From: Tachypleus tridentatus
Lineage: Eukaryota; Arthropoda; Merostomata; Xiphosura; Limulidae
Length of the DNA: 64,000 nucleotides
NCBI RefSeq assembly: GCF_004210375.1
Contig: NC_134830.1
Location: forward strand, 1,612,001 to 1,676,000
Reading direction: 5' to 3'
A model generated the notes under the pieces. The model did no database searches. It was not told where the DNA came from and was given only the letters and a program-made list of their open reading frames with translations. How positions within the stretch are numbered: the first letter of the stretch is position 1; each line of letters opens with the position of its first letter. Below are positions 29,105 through 39,780 of this stretch, piece after piece. The translations under genes and the position numbers were made by a program.

Positions 29105-30735
29105 TTTATGAATAGGAGAGAAGAAAAATATAAATCATGAACAGGAGAATAAAAAACATAAATGATGAACAGGAGAGTAGAAAAACATAAATCATGAACA
29201 GGAGAGTAGAAAATACAACAAGTTATGAACGGGAGAAGACAATAACGGAAGTTAGGAACGGGAGGAGATAAAAACAGAAGATAGGAACGGGAAAAAATAA
29301 AAACGGAAGTTAGGAACGGGATGAGATAAAAACGGAAGTTACGAACGGGAGGAGATAAAAACAAGTTAAGAACGGGAGATAAGAGAAAGAGAATTTATGA
29401 ACAGGAGAGGAGAAAACAGAACAAGTTATGAACGGGAGGAGATAAAAACAAGTTAGGAACGGGAGAAGATAAAAACAAGTTAGAAACGGGAGTAGATAAA
29501 AACGGAAGTTAGGAACGGGAGGAGATAAAAACAGAAGATAGGAACGGGAAGAAATAAAACGGAAGTTAGGAACGGATGAGATAAAACGGAAGTTACGAAC
29601 GGAGGAGATAAAACAAGTTAAGAACGGGAGATAAGAGAAAGAGAATTTATGAACAGGAGAGGAGAAAACAGAACAAGTTATGAACGGGAGGAGATAAAAA
29701 CAAGTTAGGAACGGGAGAAGATAAAAACAAGTTAGGAACGGGAGGAGATAAAAACGGAAGTTAGGAAAGGGAGGAGATAAAAACGGAAGTTAGGAACGGG
29801 AGGAGATAAAAACGGAAGTTAGGAACGGGAGGAGATAAAAAACAGAAGTTAGGAACGGGAGGAGATAAAAACGGAAGTTAGGGACGGGTGGAGATAATAA
29901 CGGAGGTTAGGAACGGGAGGAGATAAAAACGGAAGGAAATAAAAACGGAAGTTAGGAACGGGAGGAGATAAAAACGGAAGTTAAGAACGAGAGGAGAAAA
30001 AACGGAAGTTGGGAACGGGAGAAGATAAAAACAAGTTTAGAACGGGAGATAAGAGAAAGAGTAGTTATGAACAGGAGAGAAGAAAACAGAACAGGTTATG
30101 AACGGGAAAGATAAAAACAAGTTAGAAACGCGAGGAGATAAAAACAAGTTAGGAACGGGAGTAGATAAAAAAACGGAAGTTAGGAACGGGAGGAGATAAA
30201 ACGGAAGTTAGGAATGGGAGGAGATAAAAACGGAAGTTGGGAACGGGAGAAGATAAAAACAGAAGTTAGGAACGGGAGATAAGAGAAAGATAATTTATGA
30301 ACAGGAGAGGAGAAAACAAAACAAGTTATGAACGGGAGGAGAGAAAAACGGAAGTTAGGAACGGGAGGAGATAAAAACGGAAGTTAGGAACAGGAGGAGA
30401 TAAAAACGGAAGTTGGGAACGGGAGAAGATAAAAACAGAAGTTAGGAACGGGAGATAAGAGAAAGAGAATTTATGAACAGGAGAGGAGAAAATAGAACAA
30501 GTTATGAACGGGAGGAAATAAAAACAAAAGTTAGGAACGGGAGAAGATAAAAACAGGTTAGGAACGGGAGGAAAGAAAAACGGAAGTTAGGAATGGGAGG
30601 AGATAAAAACGGAAGTTAGGAACGGGAGGAGATAAAAACAGAAGTTAGAAACGGGAGATAAGAGAAAGAGAACTTATGAACAGGAGAGGAGAAAACAGAA
30701 CAAGTTATGAATAACGGGAAAAGCAATTAAAAATA
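29105..30735. repeat. Purine-rich 29-bp minisatellite inside the intron
   Basis: The common unit is about 29 bp, for example GTTAGGAACGGGAGGAGATA followed by AAAACGGAA, in roughly 50 copies. A longer variant block (GGGAGATAAGAGAAAGA, then TTATGAACAGGAGAGGAGAA) returns irregularly at about 29370, 29630, 30045, 30275, 30455 and 30655, giving a loose higher-order pattern. The plus strand is mostly A and G. In transcript sense (minus) the units are pyrimidine tracts with a CTAAC element, and from 29084 to 30672 there is no AG dinucleotide. The array begins within about 25 bases of the splice acceptor. Confidence 0.95.
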
Positions 30736-31094
30736 GGAGAGAAGAAGATCATGAATTTTTTAAAGAACTTAATATAAGTAAGTAATAAGACAAACGAATT
30801 AATAAAATATGGATACAGTAAGTTCTGTGTTTTATGTGAAAAGCCACATTAGACCATCTTCTCTGTCCACCATGGTGAATCTGGTCGGCAAATTTACGAT
30901 GTACCACAGAGAGAAAACAATAATAACTATGATCTAATAAATATCATTGTAAACTTAGATAAAAACAAATAATTCTAAATAATTATACAATCTTGACATA
31001 ACTATGTTTCTGATGGATGAATGGATAGATGAACAAGGATAGTGATTAGTCTATTATATAATAAAACATTCACGAATTGTACATTGAACGACAG
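30736..31094. other. Unannotated AT-rich stretch
   Basis: I see no gene or clear repeat here beyond a short run of GGATGAATGGATAGATGAA-like tetranucleotide repeats near 31014. Confidence 0.5.
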
Positions 31095-31105
31095 TCGTTA
31101 CTGAA

Positions 31106-31379
31106 TGGTCTGGCATGGTCAAGCGTGTTAAGACGTGCGACTCGTAATCTGAGGGTCGCGGGTTCGCATCCCCGTCGCACCAAACATGCTCATCTTTTCA
31201 GCCGTGGGAGCGTTATAATGTAACGGTCAATCCCACTATTCGTTGGTAAAAGAGTAGCCCAAGAGTTGGCGTGGTGATGACTACTTGCCTTCCCTCTAGT
31301 CTTACACTGCTAAATTAGGGACGGCTAGCACAGATAGCCCTCGAGTAGCTTTGTGCGAAATTCTAAAATAAACAAACAA
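31106..31379 (+). mobile_element. tRNA-derived SINE, family A, near full length
   Basis: The 5' part is tRNA-like, with an A-box-like start (TGGCATGGTCAAGCG) and a B-box-like GGTTCGCATCC. A conserved body follows (CAATCCCACTATTCGTTGGT, then GCCCAAGAGTTGGCG), and the 3' end is AATAAACAAACA. It is flanked by the perfect 11-bp target duplication TCGTTACTGAA at 31095-31105 and 31380-31390, which shows LINE-driven insertion. Related copies lie at 46.47 kb and 57.34 kb in reverse orientation. The tRNA-like head has lost parts of the anticodon stem, so this is not a functional tRNA gene. Confidence 0.92.
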
Positions 31380-31390
31380 TCGTTACTGAA

Positions 31391-32103
31391 ATTCTTTTTA
31401 ATTTCTATACGAAGTATTTCAAAAGTTGATCAGAATTAAAAGAAAAACCTAATTACGACACGTTGATGATGTAGTTTCTATCTGGCCTAACAATAGAATA
31501 TATTGGTGGACATTTTCGTCACTAGAGCAGAAAAAAGACTTGTTATTTGTATCTATAGAAAACCAACAAACCGTTTAAGCTAGGATTATTCTTTTTTATC
31601 TCTCGTGGCAACATTTAAAACATCAATTATAACTTTAATGTTTTTAAGAACTTACAGAATAACTCACTGATGTACTATTAATATTGAATTAAAAACTTTA
31701 GTATCGAATACTGATCTTACCAAAGCAATACGTATAGGGACCATTATGTGAGTTGGAAATCTTAAGATGTGAACGCACTACACCACTCTTGTAGAACTCT
31801 GTAGAAACTCTGGTTCATTTAGTTTACTCTGGTTGAGGTTGAACCAAAATGTATCTAGGTTAATATCGACCTACATGTAGCAGAGAATGTTTGTTTGGAG
31901 ACAAGAACTTCGATATTGGAACAATGGAAATGACAGGTGGAAACTGACTACAGAGAAAAATATGCTGATAACAAAAGAAATATGAAACTTAACCAATATT
32001 GAAACTGGATACTTTTGTAGGTGATAAGTTTTCGTGTTTGTTTTCTTTAGCAGTAGAGAAGAAACTACTATTCATTACTAACGATTTATCATGAAAATAA
32101 AAA
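31391..32103. other. Unannotated AT-rich stretch
   Basis: Single-copy AT-rich sequence with no open frame of note, no repeat and no RNA gene that I can recognise. Confidence 0.5.
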
Positions 32104-32362
32104 TATGAGAATATCCAAGTGAATGTTTACAATATGAGAATATCCAAGTGAATGTTTACAATATGAGAATATCCAAGTAATGTTTACAATATGAGAATAT
32201 CCAAGTGAATGTTTACAATATGAGAATATCCAAGTAATGTTTACAATATGAGAATATCCAAGTGAATGTTTACAATATGAGAATATCCAAGTAATGTTTA
32301 CAATATGAGAATATCCAAGTGAATGTTTACAATATGAGAATATCCAAGTATATGTTTACAAT
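32104..32362. repeat. Minisatellite with alternating 29- and 28-bp units
   Basis: About nine units of AATATGAGAATATCCAAGT followed by GAATGTTTAC (29 bp) or AATGTTTAC (28 bp). After the first two 29-bp units, the long and short forms alternate strictly, so the real amplified unit is a 57-bp dimer. The last unit reads AGTATATG. Confidence 0.95.
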
Positions 32363-33140
32363 ATTATTACATATTACTATAAATAAGCGATGTTAGCTGT
32401 TACATATTATAATTTATCTTTGACGAGTCTCCGATATATTATGTTACGTATTACGATTTAAAATAGCCTGGAATTTTAGTTTTAATTTAGTAATTTATGG
32501 AATGTCAATATGTATTAAACTTATGACAGTAAAACCGATACACAGATTTCTTTTTTAACACAGACATATTTTAACATACGAACAACAATACAATTTATAA
32601 TAACATTTATTACTAATAATGATTTCTATACAAAAGTTTTAGAATTAATTCGCTCATTGTGAGCCGCCGAAAAAATATCCAATTTCAGACCTGATAGAAG
32701 GCATAGTATTATTTGCAATTTTCTATGTTGAAACACAGGTACGTCTCGTTTGAGGGGAAGCTACTCAGCATCTTCACACTTGAGTTTTCTCCCAACGAAA
32801 ATATCTAATGCCCTTGTAGACATACTATCGTCCAAAGTAAAATCACTGAAGTTAAACTTTTCTTGTCAAATACCTGTAATTTTCTCATTAATAAGCGTTT
32901 ATAACAGTTATAGCTTCTGAGGATTATAGTGCACTAACTGTAGCAAATCAACAATATAAACTTTTGTGACGACGACCTTTCGTAATCATTAGGTGAGTTT
33001 CTGGAAAAGTCAGTTGACAATTATACTGGTAATCACTAGTACCTTACATACCCACATAATACATTGTTGATTCTTACACGGAAGAATCTTCTACAAATTT
33101 AGTGGGTAATTGGGACTTTCGCAACACATATTTAATAATT
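32363..33140. other. Unannotated stretch
   Basis: No gene, repeat or mobile-element signature recognised in this AT-rich stretch. Confidence 0.5.
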
Positions 33141-33690
33141 TAACTTACAAGTAGGTGTCTATACCATTAGTCATTTCCCATCTGTGGCTTATCCAAAGGA
33201 AATGTATGTTAATTGTTAATGTACAAGTAAATGTTTATGCCATTTGTTATTTACCATCTGTGGCTATAGCCAAGAGAAATGTGTGGTAGTTATTAACTTA
33301 CAAGTAAGTGTTTATACCATTAGTCATTTACCATCTGTGGCTATAGCCAAGAGAAATGTGTGGTAGTTATTAACTTACAAGTAAGTGTTTATACCATTAG
33401 TCATTTACCATCTGTGGCTATAGCCAAGAGAAATGTGTGGTAGTTATTAACTTACAAGTAAGTGTTTATACCATTAGTCATTTACCATCTGTGGCTATAG
33501 CCAAGAAATGTGTGGTAGTTATTAACTTACAAGTAAGTGTTTATACCATTAGTCATTTACCACCTGTGGCTATAGCAAAGAGAAATGTATGCAAGTTGTT
33601 AGCATACAAGTAAGTGCCTATATCATTAGTCATTTGCCAAAGGCTATAGGTAAGATAAATGTGTGCTGTATGGTTAACTTACAAGTAAGT
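33141..33690. repeat. 77-bp minisatellite, about 7 copies
   Basis: Units contain ACTTACAAGTAAGTGTTTAT, ACCATTAGTCATTTACCATC and TGTGGCTATAGCCAAGAG. Central copies are near identical and the outer copies at both ends are diverged. Each unit carries the short palindrome GGCTATAGCC. The end of the last unit grades into the 32-bp array that follows. Confidence 0.95.
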
Positions 33691-33935
33691 GTTTATAAAT
33701 GTGTGCTGTATGGTATGTAAGTGTGCATAAATGTGTGCTGTATGGTATGTAAGTGTGCATAAATGTGTGTTGTATGGTATGTAAGTGTGCATAAATGTGT
33801 GCTGTATGATATGTAAGTGTGCATAAATGTGTGCTGTATGGTATGTAAGTGTGCATAAATGTGTGCTGTATGGTATGTAAGTGTGCATAAATGTGTGCTG
33901 TATGGTACGTAAGTGTGCATAACTGTGTGCTAGTT
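33691..33935. repeat. 32-bp minisatellite, about 7 copies
   Basis: The unit is TAAATGTGTGCTGTATGGTA plus TGTAAGTGTGCA. Thirty-two is not a multiple of three and the unit lacks stops on the minus strand, so open frames run through in all three minus frames (His-, Thr- and Tyr-rich). They are artefacts of the repeat. The unit appears to derive from the end of the 77-bp repeat just before it. Confidence 0.95.
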
Positions 33936-34954
33936 GTTAACTTCATTTACAAAGTGAAACACTTCTTTTCTGGAGTAAATTATATCTTTTTTACATTAAA
34001 CAACAGTATGCTATTTTTTATTTATCTAATGTAAACAGATTAATATTTTACAGTTTTAACTTGATTCCTTGTTTTGTTACATATTATAAAGTTTCTTTCT
34101 TCAACCATCCTTTTCGTACCTTTATATACATTCTGTTTTTAGTGACTTATTTTGAATTGGTTAATAAAAACTGATGTTCTTGTTCTGTCTGAATGATTGT
34201 AGAATGGCTCGTTAATCACAAACGTCTCACTAAGTATTGTATATCAGATGAAAAATAAAAGTCTTAAGGTTTCATACTACCGATGTGAGTGCAAGTTTCA
34301 CTCTGGTACAATTGTAATCCTAGTAAAGCTTACCAATAATGAGGGGAGTTAGGCAGGTCAGTCTGACGCCCTGCTTCGAAACACAAATAACTTCGAAGAA
34401 ATTCTGAATCATAGCCAAAAAGTTGAAGAAATGGGTCACCACATTATAAAGAAATATATAATAGTTCGAAAGAAAGGGAAACAATCTAACAAGTTCAACT
34501 ATAACTTAACCACATCTTGAAGAAAAGAATTATGTACCAGCATGATCCATTGTGTTGACTTGTATTTCTTTTGTTTATCAATACCATAATCACTTAACCA
34601 CGAGAGTTGACCAACTATTACATCAGATTTTAGGGTCAGTAGTTCTTAACAATTTTAGAGAAAGTACACTGAATATTTTCATACAATAGCACGAATACAA
34701 AATATTAAACATTTTTTTGTGATTTCGTAACTCTGATATGTTTATTGGATATGTTTGATTATTGAAATACACGAAGAAAAATTAAGAAATCAAGAAAGAG
34801 AAATAAAAATACCCACTTGATAAACATAAAAATGTCTCTTAATTACAATAGTTTAGTTTTCGTGAGCGTCCACAGAAATTTCACAACTGAATCCCTCCGT
34901 ACCCGAAGGGTAATTCCTCAATATTAAGTGTCAACGACTATACTGATATTTCAT
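33936..34954. other. Unannotated stretch
   Basis: AT-rich sequence of about 1 kb. I find no supported gene, repeat or mobile-element end. Confidence 0.5.
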
Positions 34955-35720
34955 AATGGTTGCACTAACTGGATAATTCATCAATATAAACTATCAACTA
35001 TTGTAATGGCACTTTATAAATGTTGTATTAAATTGATAATTCATCAATATAAACTATCAACTATTGTAATGGCACTTTATAAATGTTGTATTAAATTGAT
35101 AATTCATCAATATAAACTATCAACTATTGTAATGGCACTTTATAAATGTTGTATTAAATTGATAATTCATCAATATAAACTATCAACTATTGTAATGGCA
35201 CTTTATAAATGTTGTATTAAATTGATAATTCATCAATATAAACTATCAACTATTGTAATGGCACTTTATAAATGTTGTATTAAATTGATAATTCATCAAT
35301 ATAAACAATCAACTATTGTAATGACACTTTATAAATGTTGTATTAAATTGATAATTCATCAATATAAACTATCAACTATTGTAATGGCACTTTATAAATG
35401 TTGTATTAAATTGATAATTCATCAATATAAACTATCAACTATTGTAATGGCACTTTATAAATGTTGTATTAAATTGATAATTCATCAATATAAACTATCA
35501 ACTATTGTAATGGCACTTTATAAATGTTGTATTAAATTGATAATTCATCAATATAAACTATCAACTATTGTAATGGCACTTTATAAATGTTGTATTAAAT
35601 TGATAATTCATCAATATAAACTATCAACTATTGTAATGGCGCTTTATAAATGTTGTATTAAATTGCTAATTCATCTATCAACTATATATAATGACATTTT
35701 ATTAAAGTTCTATTAAATCG
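34955..35720. repeat. 63-bp minisatellite, about 12 copies, open on the plus strand
   Basis: The unit contains TTGATAATTCATCAATATAA, ACTATCAACTATTGTAATGG and CACTTTATAAATGTTGTATTAAA. Copies are almost identical and the last ones are diverged. Because 63 is a multiple of three, a plus-strand frame from 34928 to 35716 stays open and would encode a 21-residue repeat (MALYKCCIKLIIHQYKLSTIV is the unit, 21 residues counted from its Met; core KCCIKLIIHQYKLS). No splice sites, promoter or coding composition support it, so I annotate it as repeat, not gene. Each unit holds a short inverted repeat, ATTGAT-AATTC-ATCAAT. Confidence 0.93.
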
Positions 35721-35989
35721 ATAATTTATCTATTAACTATTATAATGACACGTGTATTAAATAGATAATTCATTAGTATTAGCTATCAACAATTATAACG
35801 ACACTTTACAAAGATTCAACTAATCGGATAATTTGTCAACATTATATATTTACAATCACAGAATAGATAGAGCATATCTGAAATATACGTCAGTTAGTAA
35901 GCTGAACGTCTTAGCTTCTATTTACCCTAAATACTCATGTTTTTATTTATAATAGGTGATTAGGATTATTTTATTACAGAAACATATTC
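35721..35989. other. Decayed flank of the 63-bp array
   Basis: Fragments such as ATCGATAATTTATC and AGATAATTCATTAGTATTAGC continue to about 35860 as strongly diverged copies of the 63-bp unit. Nothing else is seen. Confidence 0.55.
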
Positions 35990-35994
35990 TGTTG

Positions 35995-36210
35995 AAGGGA
36001 TACAAGATCATAGCATGTCGAGCCATAAATATTCACATCATGGCGTGTCGAGCCATAAATATTAGCATCATGGTGTGTGGAATCATATAAACTTAGATCA
36101 TAGCGTGTGGAACCATATATGCTTAGATCATAGCGTGTGAAATCATATATACTTAGATCATAGCGTGTGGAACCATATATACTTAGATCATAGCGTGTGG
36201 AACCATAAAG
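35995..36210. repeat. 30-bp minisatellite, about 7 copies
   Basis: The unit is ATCATAGCGTGTGGAACCAT plus ATATACTTAG, with diverged copies (CATGGCGTGTCGAGCC) at the left end. The 30-bp length keeps a minus-strand frame open with a ten-residue repeat (YGSTRYDLSI), which I treat as fortuitous. Confidence 0.93.
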
Positions 36211-36282
36211 AATCAGAATACACAGGAACATGATTCCTCTATTGGTCGATAAGTGATCATTTAACATACTTTAATTTTAAAC

Positions 36283-37575
36283 AGTGACATCGTGTAGAAA
36301 CATTCTGTTCACCCTCTCCAACCTTTAGCACATTAGGTACAAACATTCTGTTTACCCTCTCCAACCTTTATCACATAATGTACTAACATTCTGTTCACCC
36401 TCTCCAACCTTTATCACATAATGTACTAACATTCTGTTCACCCTCTCCAACCTTTATCACATAATGTACTAACATTCTGTTCACCCTCTCCAACCTTTAT
36501 CACATAATGTACTAACATTCTGTTCACCCTCTCCAACCTTTATTACATCATGTAGAAACATTCTGTTCACCCTTCCCAACCTTCACTACATCATGTAGGA
36601 ACATTCTGTTCACCCTTTCCAACCTTTATTACATTATGTACAAACATCCTGTTTACCCTTCCCAACCTTCAATACATAATGTAGAAACATTCTGTTCACC
36701 CTCTCCAACCTTTACAACATAATGTAGAAACATTCTGTTCACCCTTTCCAACCATTGGTACATCATGTACAAACATTCTGTTCACCCTCTCCAACCTTTA
36801 TTATATCATGTAGAAACATTCTTTTCACCCTTTCCAACCTTTATTACATTATGTACAAACATTCTGTTAACCCTCTTCAACCTTTATTGCATCATGTACA
36901 AACATTCTGTTCACTCTTTCTCCAACCTTTATTACATCATGTACAAACATTCTGTTCACCTTTACCAACCTTTATTACATCATGTACAAACATTCTGTTT
37001 ACCCTTTCCAACCTTCAATACATAATGTAGAAACATTCTGTTCACCCTCCTAAACCTTTATTACATCATGTACAGACATTCTGTTCACCCTCCTAAACCT
37101 TTATTACATCATGTACAGACATTCTTTTCACCCTCTCCAACCTTTACAACATAATGTAGAAACATTCTGTTCACCCTTTCCAACCATTGGTACATCATGT
37201 ACAAACATTCTGGTCACCCTCTCCAACCTTTATTAGATCATGTAGAAACATTCTGTTCACCCTTTCCAACCTTTATTACATCATGTACAAACATTCTGTT
37301 AACCCTCTTCAACCTTTATTGCATCATGTACAAACATTCTGTTCACTCTCTCTCCAACCTTTATTACATCATGTACAAACATTCTGTTCACCCTTTCCAA
37401 CCATTGTTACATCATGTACAAACATTCTGTTCACCCTTTCCAACCATTGTTACATCATGTACAAACATTCTGTTCACCCTCCTCAACCTTTATTACATCA
37501 TGTACAAACATTCTCTTCACCCTTCTTAACCTTTACTACATCATGTACAAATATTCTGTTCACCCTCCTTAACCT
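36283..37575. repeat. 43-bp minisatellite, about 30 copies, with a block duplication
   Basis: The unit contains ACATTCTGTTCACCCTCTCC and AACCTTTATTACATCATGTA. Variants (TTAACCCTCTTCAACC, CACTCTTTCTCC, ACCATTGGTACATC) occur in the same order near 36690-37000 and 37125-37400. This shows that a block of about ten units was duplicated with an offset of about 432 bp. The plus strand is pyrimidine-rich. Confidence 0.95.
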
Positions 37576-38236
37576 TTACTTTATAGGATTTAACTGACAT
37601 TTATCTGTGGAATTTCCCAATCAACCAATTTGTTCTAATTGTAGTTGACCTTGTCTCAACGTTAATGCACTTGCCTTCTGTTTATTAATTTTATTATCTA
37701 ATTTCCTCTTCTAAATACTTCGCTTCCATCACTGTTAAGACAGGTCCTTTCACACTGCATTCAGAGACTCACTCTAACACAAACGACCTGAGATATTTCT
37801 GATTCATTACACTTACAGTACTAATGTCTAACGCTTATGTTTTTAATATTTTAACATATGGAGTTGTTTACCAGCCACCTTTGTTTTAAGTGTTATTTAT
37901 ACAGCAGGGACAGTTTTCAGTTATGTTTGTTTTTAATAGTGTTATCTAAACAGCAGGATAACTTTCCAACTACTTGTTGAGGTAACTTATCCAGGACTTC
38001 ATATGCACTTCCACTTCAACCACATGAGGGACTCTTGAATGCCAAGTGCGGTCTCAGAGTCTGAAAAGCTGTGTTCTCGCTCTGATCATGCTGTTGGTTT
38101 TGGTAGTATTGGTGTTCCTCTGTGCAGTCACTGATACACGTTGTGTCGCTCTGATCATTTTCTGGGGCTGGTATGGTAGGTGTAGCCACATGCCACTTCT
38201 GTCTCTTAATTCTTTACCGATCACCTGAAACGCTAT
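37576..38236. other. Stretch without a recognised gene
   Basis: Apart from a short duplication (AGTGTTATTTATACAGCAGG and AGTGTTATCTAAACAGCAGG at about 37890 and 37938) I see no repeat. From about 38046 the GC content rises and both strands have open frames of 60-90 codons. The minus-strand frame (38329-38054) is hydrophilic and could be a decayed transposon or exon fragment, but I recognise no motif. The plus-strand frame has a hydrophobic stretch and is likely its shadow. Confidence 0.4.
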
Positions 38237-38416
38237 CATTACACTTTCTATTTGCTGTTGCTTGGTTGTCATTTGTGTACGTTCAGGAGATTTATACACT
38301 TTCCCACTATATGGGTCACTCTTATACACTATTATTACACTTTCTATTGCTTGGTTGTTATTTGTGTACGTTCAGGAGATTTATACACTTTCCCACTATA
38401 TGGGTCACTCTTTTTG
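38237..38416. repeat. Tandem duplication of about 90 bp
   Basis: The segment with TTACACTTTCTATT, GCTTGGTTGT and ACTTTCCCACTATATGGGTC is present twice in tandem. The second copy lacks a few bases of the first (CTATTGCTTGG against CTATTTGCTGTTGCTTGG). Confidence 0.9.
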
Positions 38417-38549
38417 AAGGTACGTCATTTCCAACATCAACTTTCATAAGTGATTTTTATCAGAAATACAGTCTTGGTCAAAGTGTTTGTATATTTTGTA
38501 GAAAATAATAAGATCATTAGTAGGGAAAAGATGAAGGAAAACTGTCTTA

Positions 38550-38900
38550 TCTACGGGTAACACACAGGGGGAGGTGCAGTATATGCTTGGGCAACTACTC
38601 ATCATGGAGGAAAATCCGCTCTTTATATTTAGCAGGAAAATGTCAATGGCGCCTTGTACAAGTATGGTATGGAGAAGATATTTCTACCATATTCTAGGGC
38701 AACGTTTGGCAATAACCTTGTGTTCTCGGACGACAATGCCACTGCCCACAGTACACATATTATACAGAATTATCTCGAAAGTAGGATACTAAAAGATTGC
38801 AATGGTAAGCAAATTTTCACAATTGTAATCCCATTGAGAACTATTGATATGAGCCATAAGATTGACTTCCACATCTGTAAACCAGCTACTGTCTGAGTTT
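38550..38900 (+). pseudogene. Tc1/mariner transposase fragment
   Basis: In plus-strand frames, pieces typical of the middle of Tc1-family DDE transposases follow in order: GGGAVYAWATTHHGGKSALYI, then a stop, then NGALYKYGMEKIFLPYSRATFG, then NNLVFSDDNATAHSTHIIQN. The DDN motif is the second catalytic aspartate region of the DD34E triad. The first Asp region, the catalytic Glu region and the terminal inverted repeats are not seen, and there is at least one stop, so this is a dead fragment. It is not a part of the copy at 53.2 kb, which retains the complementary C-terminal region. Confidence 0.8.
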
Positions 38901-39307
38901 CAGCCCCTTGTAATGACAATTTGGATGAAATCCCGGTGGTTAGATCAATAACCTTATGGACAGCTTGCCACATCGTTTGCGGAGGTTATTAGTGTATGAG
39001 GCAGATAATCAAGTGCTGAATGTTTAATGTGAACTGATATAAAGTTACAGACACTTTATATTTTTATAAAGTACAAAAATCATTGTCTGTCTGTTTCTTG
39101 CTATCTATTCCTATGTTACTACTCCAACGTCAACCAAACTTTGTGGGTGATAGTTTGAAACAAGGGGCTTGGCAATAGGCGATTTACAACCCCTATATTC
39201 TATTATTAATGTTGTTAAGCATTTATTATGTTTTACGTAACTTAATGTTAACTGTTTTCAGGGATAATGACACAAAATAAAAAGTAATTATTAAATTCTC
39301 TATATTC
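38901..39307. other. Stretch without a recognised gene
   Basis: No supported feature. It contains the 3' flank of the Tc1 fragment and AT-rich sequence. Confidence 0.45.
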
Positions 39308-39392
39308 CAGGGGGACAACGGTAAGTAAGTTTTCAGATTTACAATGGTAAGTCAGGCATTCGATACCCTTTGGTGGACACAGGAGACAATTC
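39308..39392 (+). mobile_element. SINE family B fragment, tRNA-like head
   Basis: The segment GGGGGACAACGGTAAGTAAG, then TTACAATGGTAAGTCAGGCA, then TTCGATACCCTTGGTGGACAC corresponds to the head of the SINE at 56.25-56.45 kb in opposite orientation (CCCCCACTGGCGCAGTGGTA, then GATACCCGTGGTGGACAG). The B-box-like part is TTCGATACCC. The tail is missing. Confidence 0.65.
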
Positions 39393-39439
39393 AATATGAC
39401 TTTGACATAAGAAAACACACATACACATCAAATGTTATA

Positions 39440-39780
39440 TAACGCAACATATAACTATCCAAACAGTGTGCTGTTGCTAGTGGTAGGGCAAATGGGATTT
39501 TAGGTTGTATCTACAGAAACACTGAATACAAGTCTACAGATGTTATGATTTCATTGTAAAGATCACTGGTTAGGCCAAATTTGAGTTCAGCCTTGGGTTC
39601 CTTACCTTAGGAAAGACATCAAATTGTTGGTAAAGAGAAGGGTTACTGGAATGATGGAACGTCATATGAGGAGAAGATGAAATCTCTCCAATGGTTTTCT
39701 CTTGAAAAAAAGAAACGTTAGGGTGATCTGGTTGAGGGGTTTAAGACTGCAAAAGAATGAATAGTATTGATGTATCATCT
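39440..39780 (+). pseudogene. CR1/Jockey-type LINE reverse transcriptase, C-terminal part, first half
   Basis: In plus-strand reading with stops and frame changes I recognise LG-CIYRNTEYKSTDV, then SLVRPNLSSALGS, then YWNDGTSYEEKMKSLQWFSL and EKKKR-GDLVEGFKTAKE. This order (LVRP, then an R-R-A-T-like region, Y-E-E-R-L, SLE-RR-RGDLI) is the standard thumb and connection region behind the RT core of CR1-like non-LTR elements. The continuation lies beyond the minisatellite at 39.78-40.27 kb. The copy is 5' truncated and dead. Confidence 0.75.

Noticed and set aside
31106-31180. Functional tRNA gene
   Set aside because: The B-box-like and A-box-like parts are the head of a SINE with a target duplication. 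The anticodon stem does not pair properly and the family is repeated in the window.
33674-33946. His/Thr/Tyr-rich repeat proteins
   Set aside because: The 32-bp unit is open in all three minus frames at once, so the frames carry no coding evidence.
36755-37597. Overlapping plus-strand open frames in the 43-bp array
   Set aside because: Repetition without stops in two frames, with no splice sites or coding composition.
38046-38228. Small membrane protein on the plus strand
   Set aside because: The hydrophobic stretch is short and no promoter or splice context is visible. The frame overlaps an equally open minus-strand frame of unknown nature. Kept only as an unannotated stretch.
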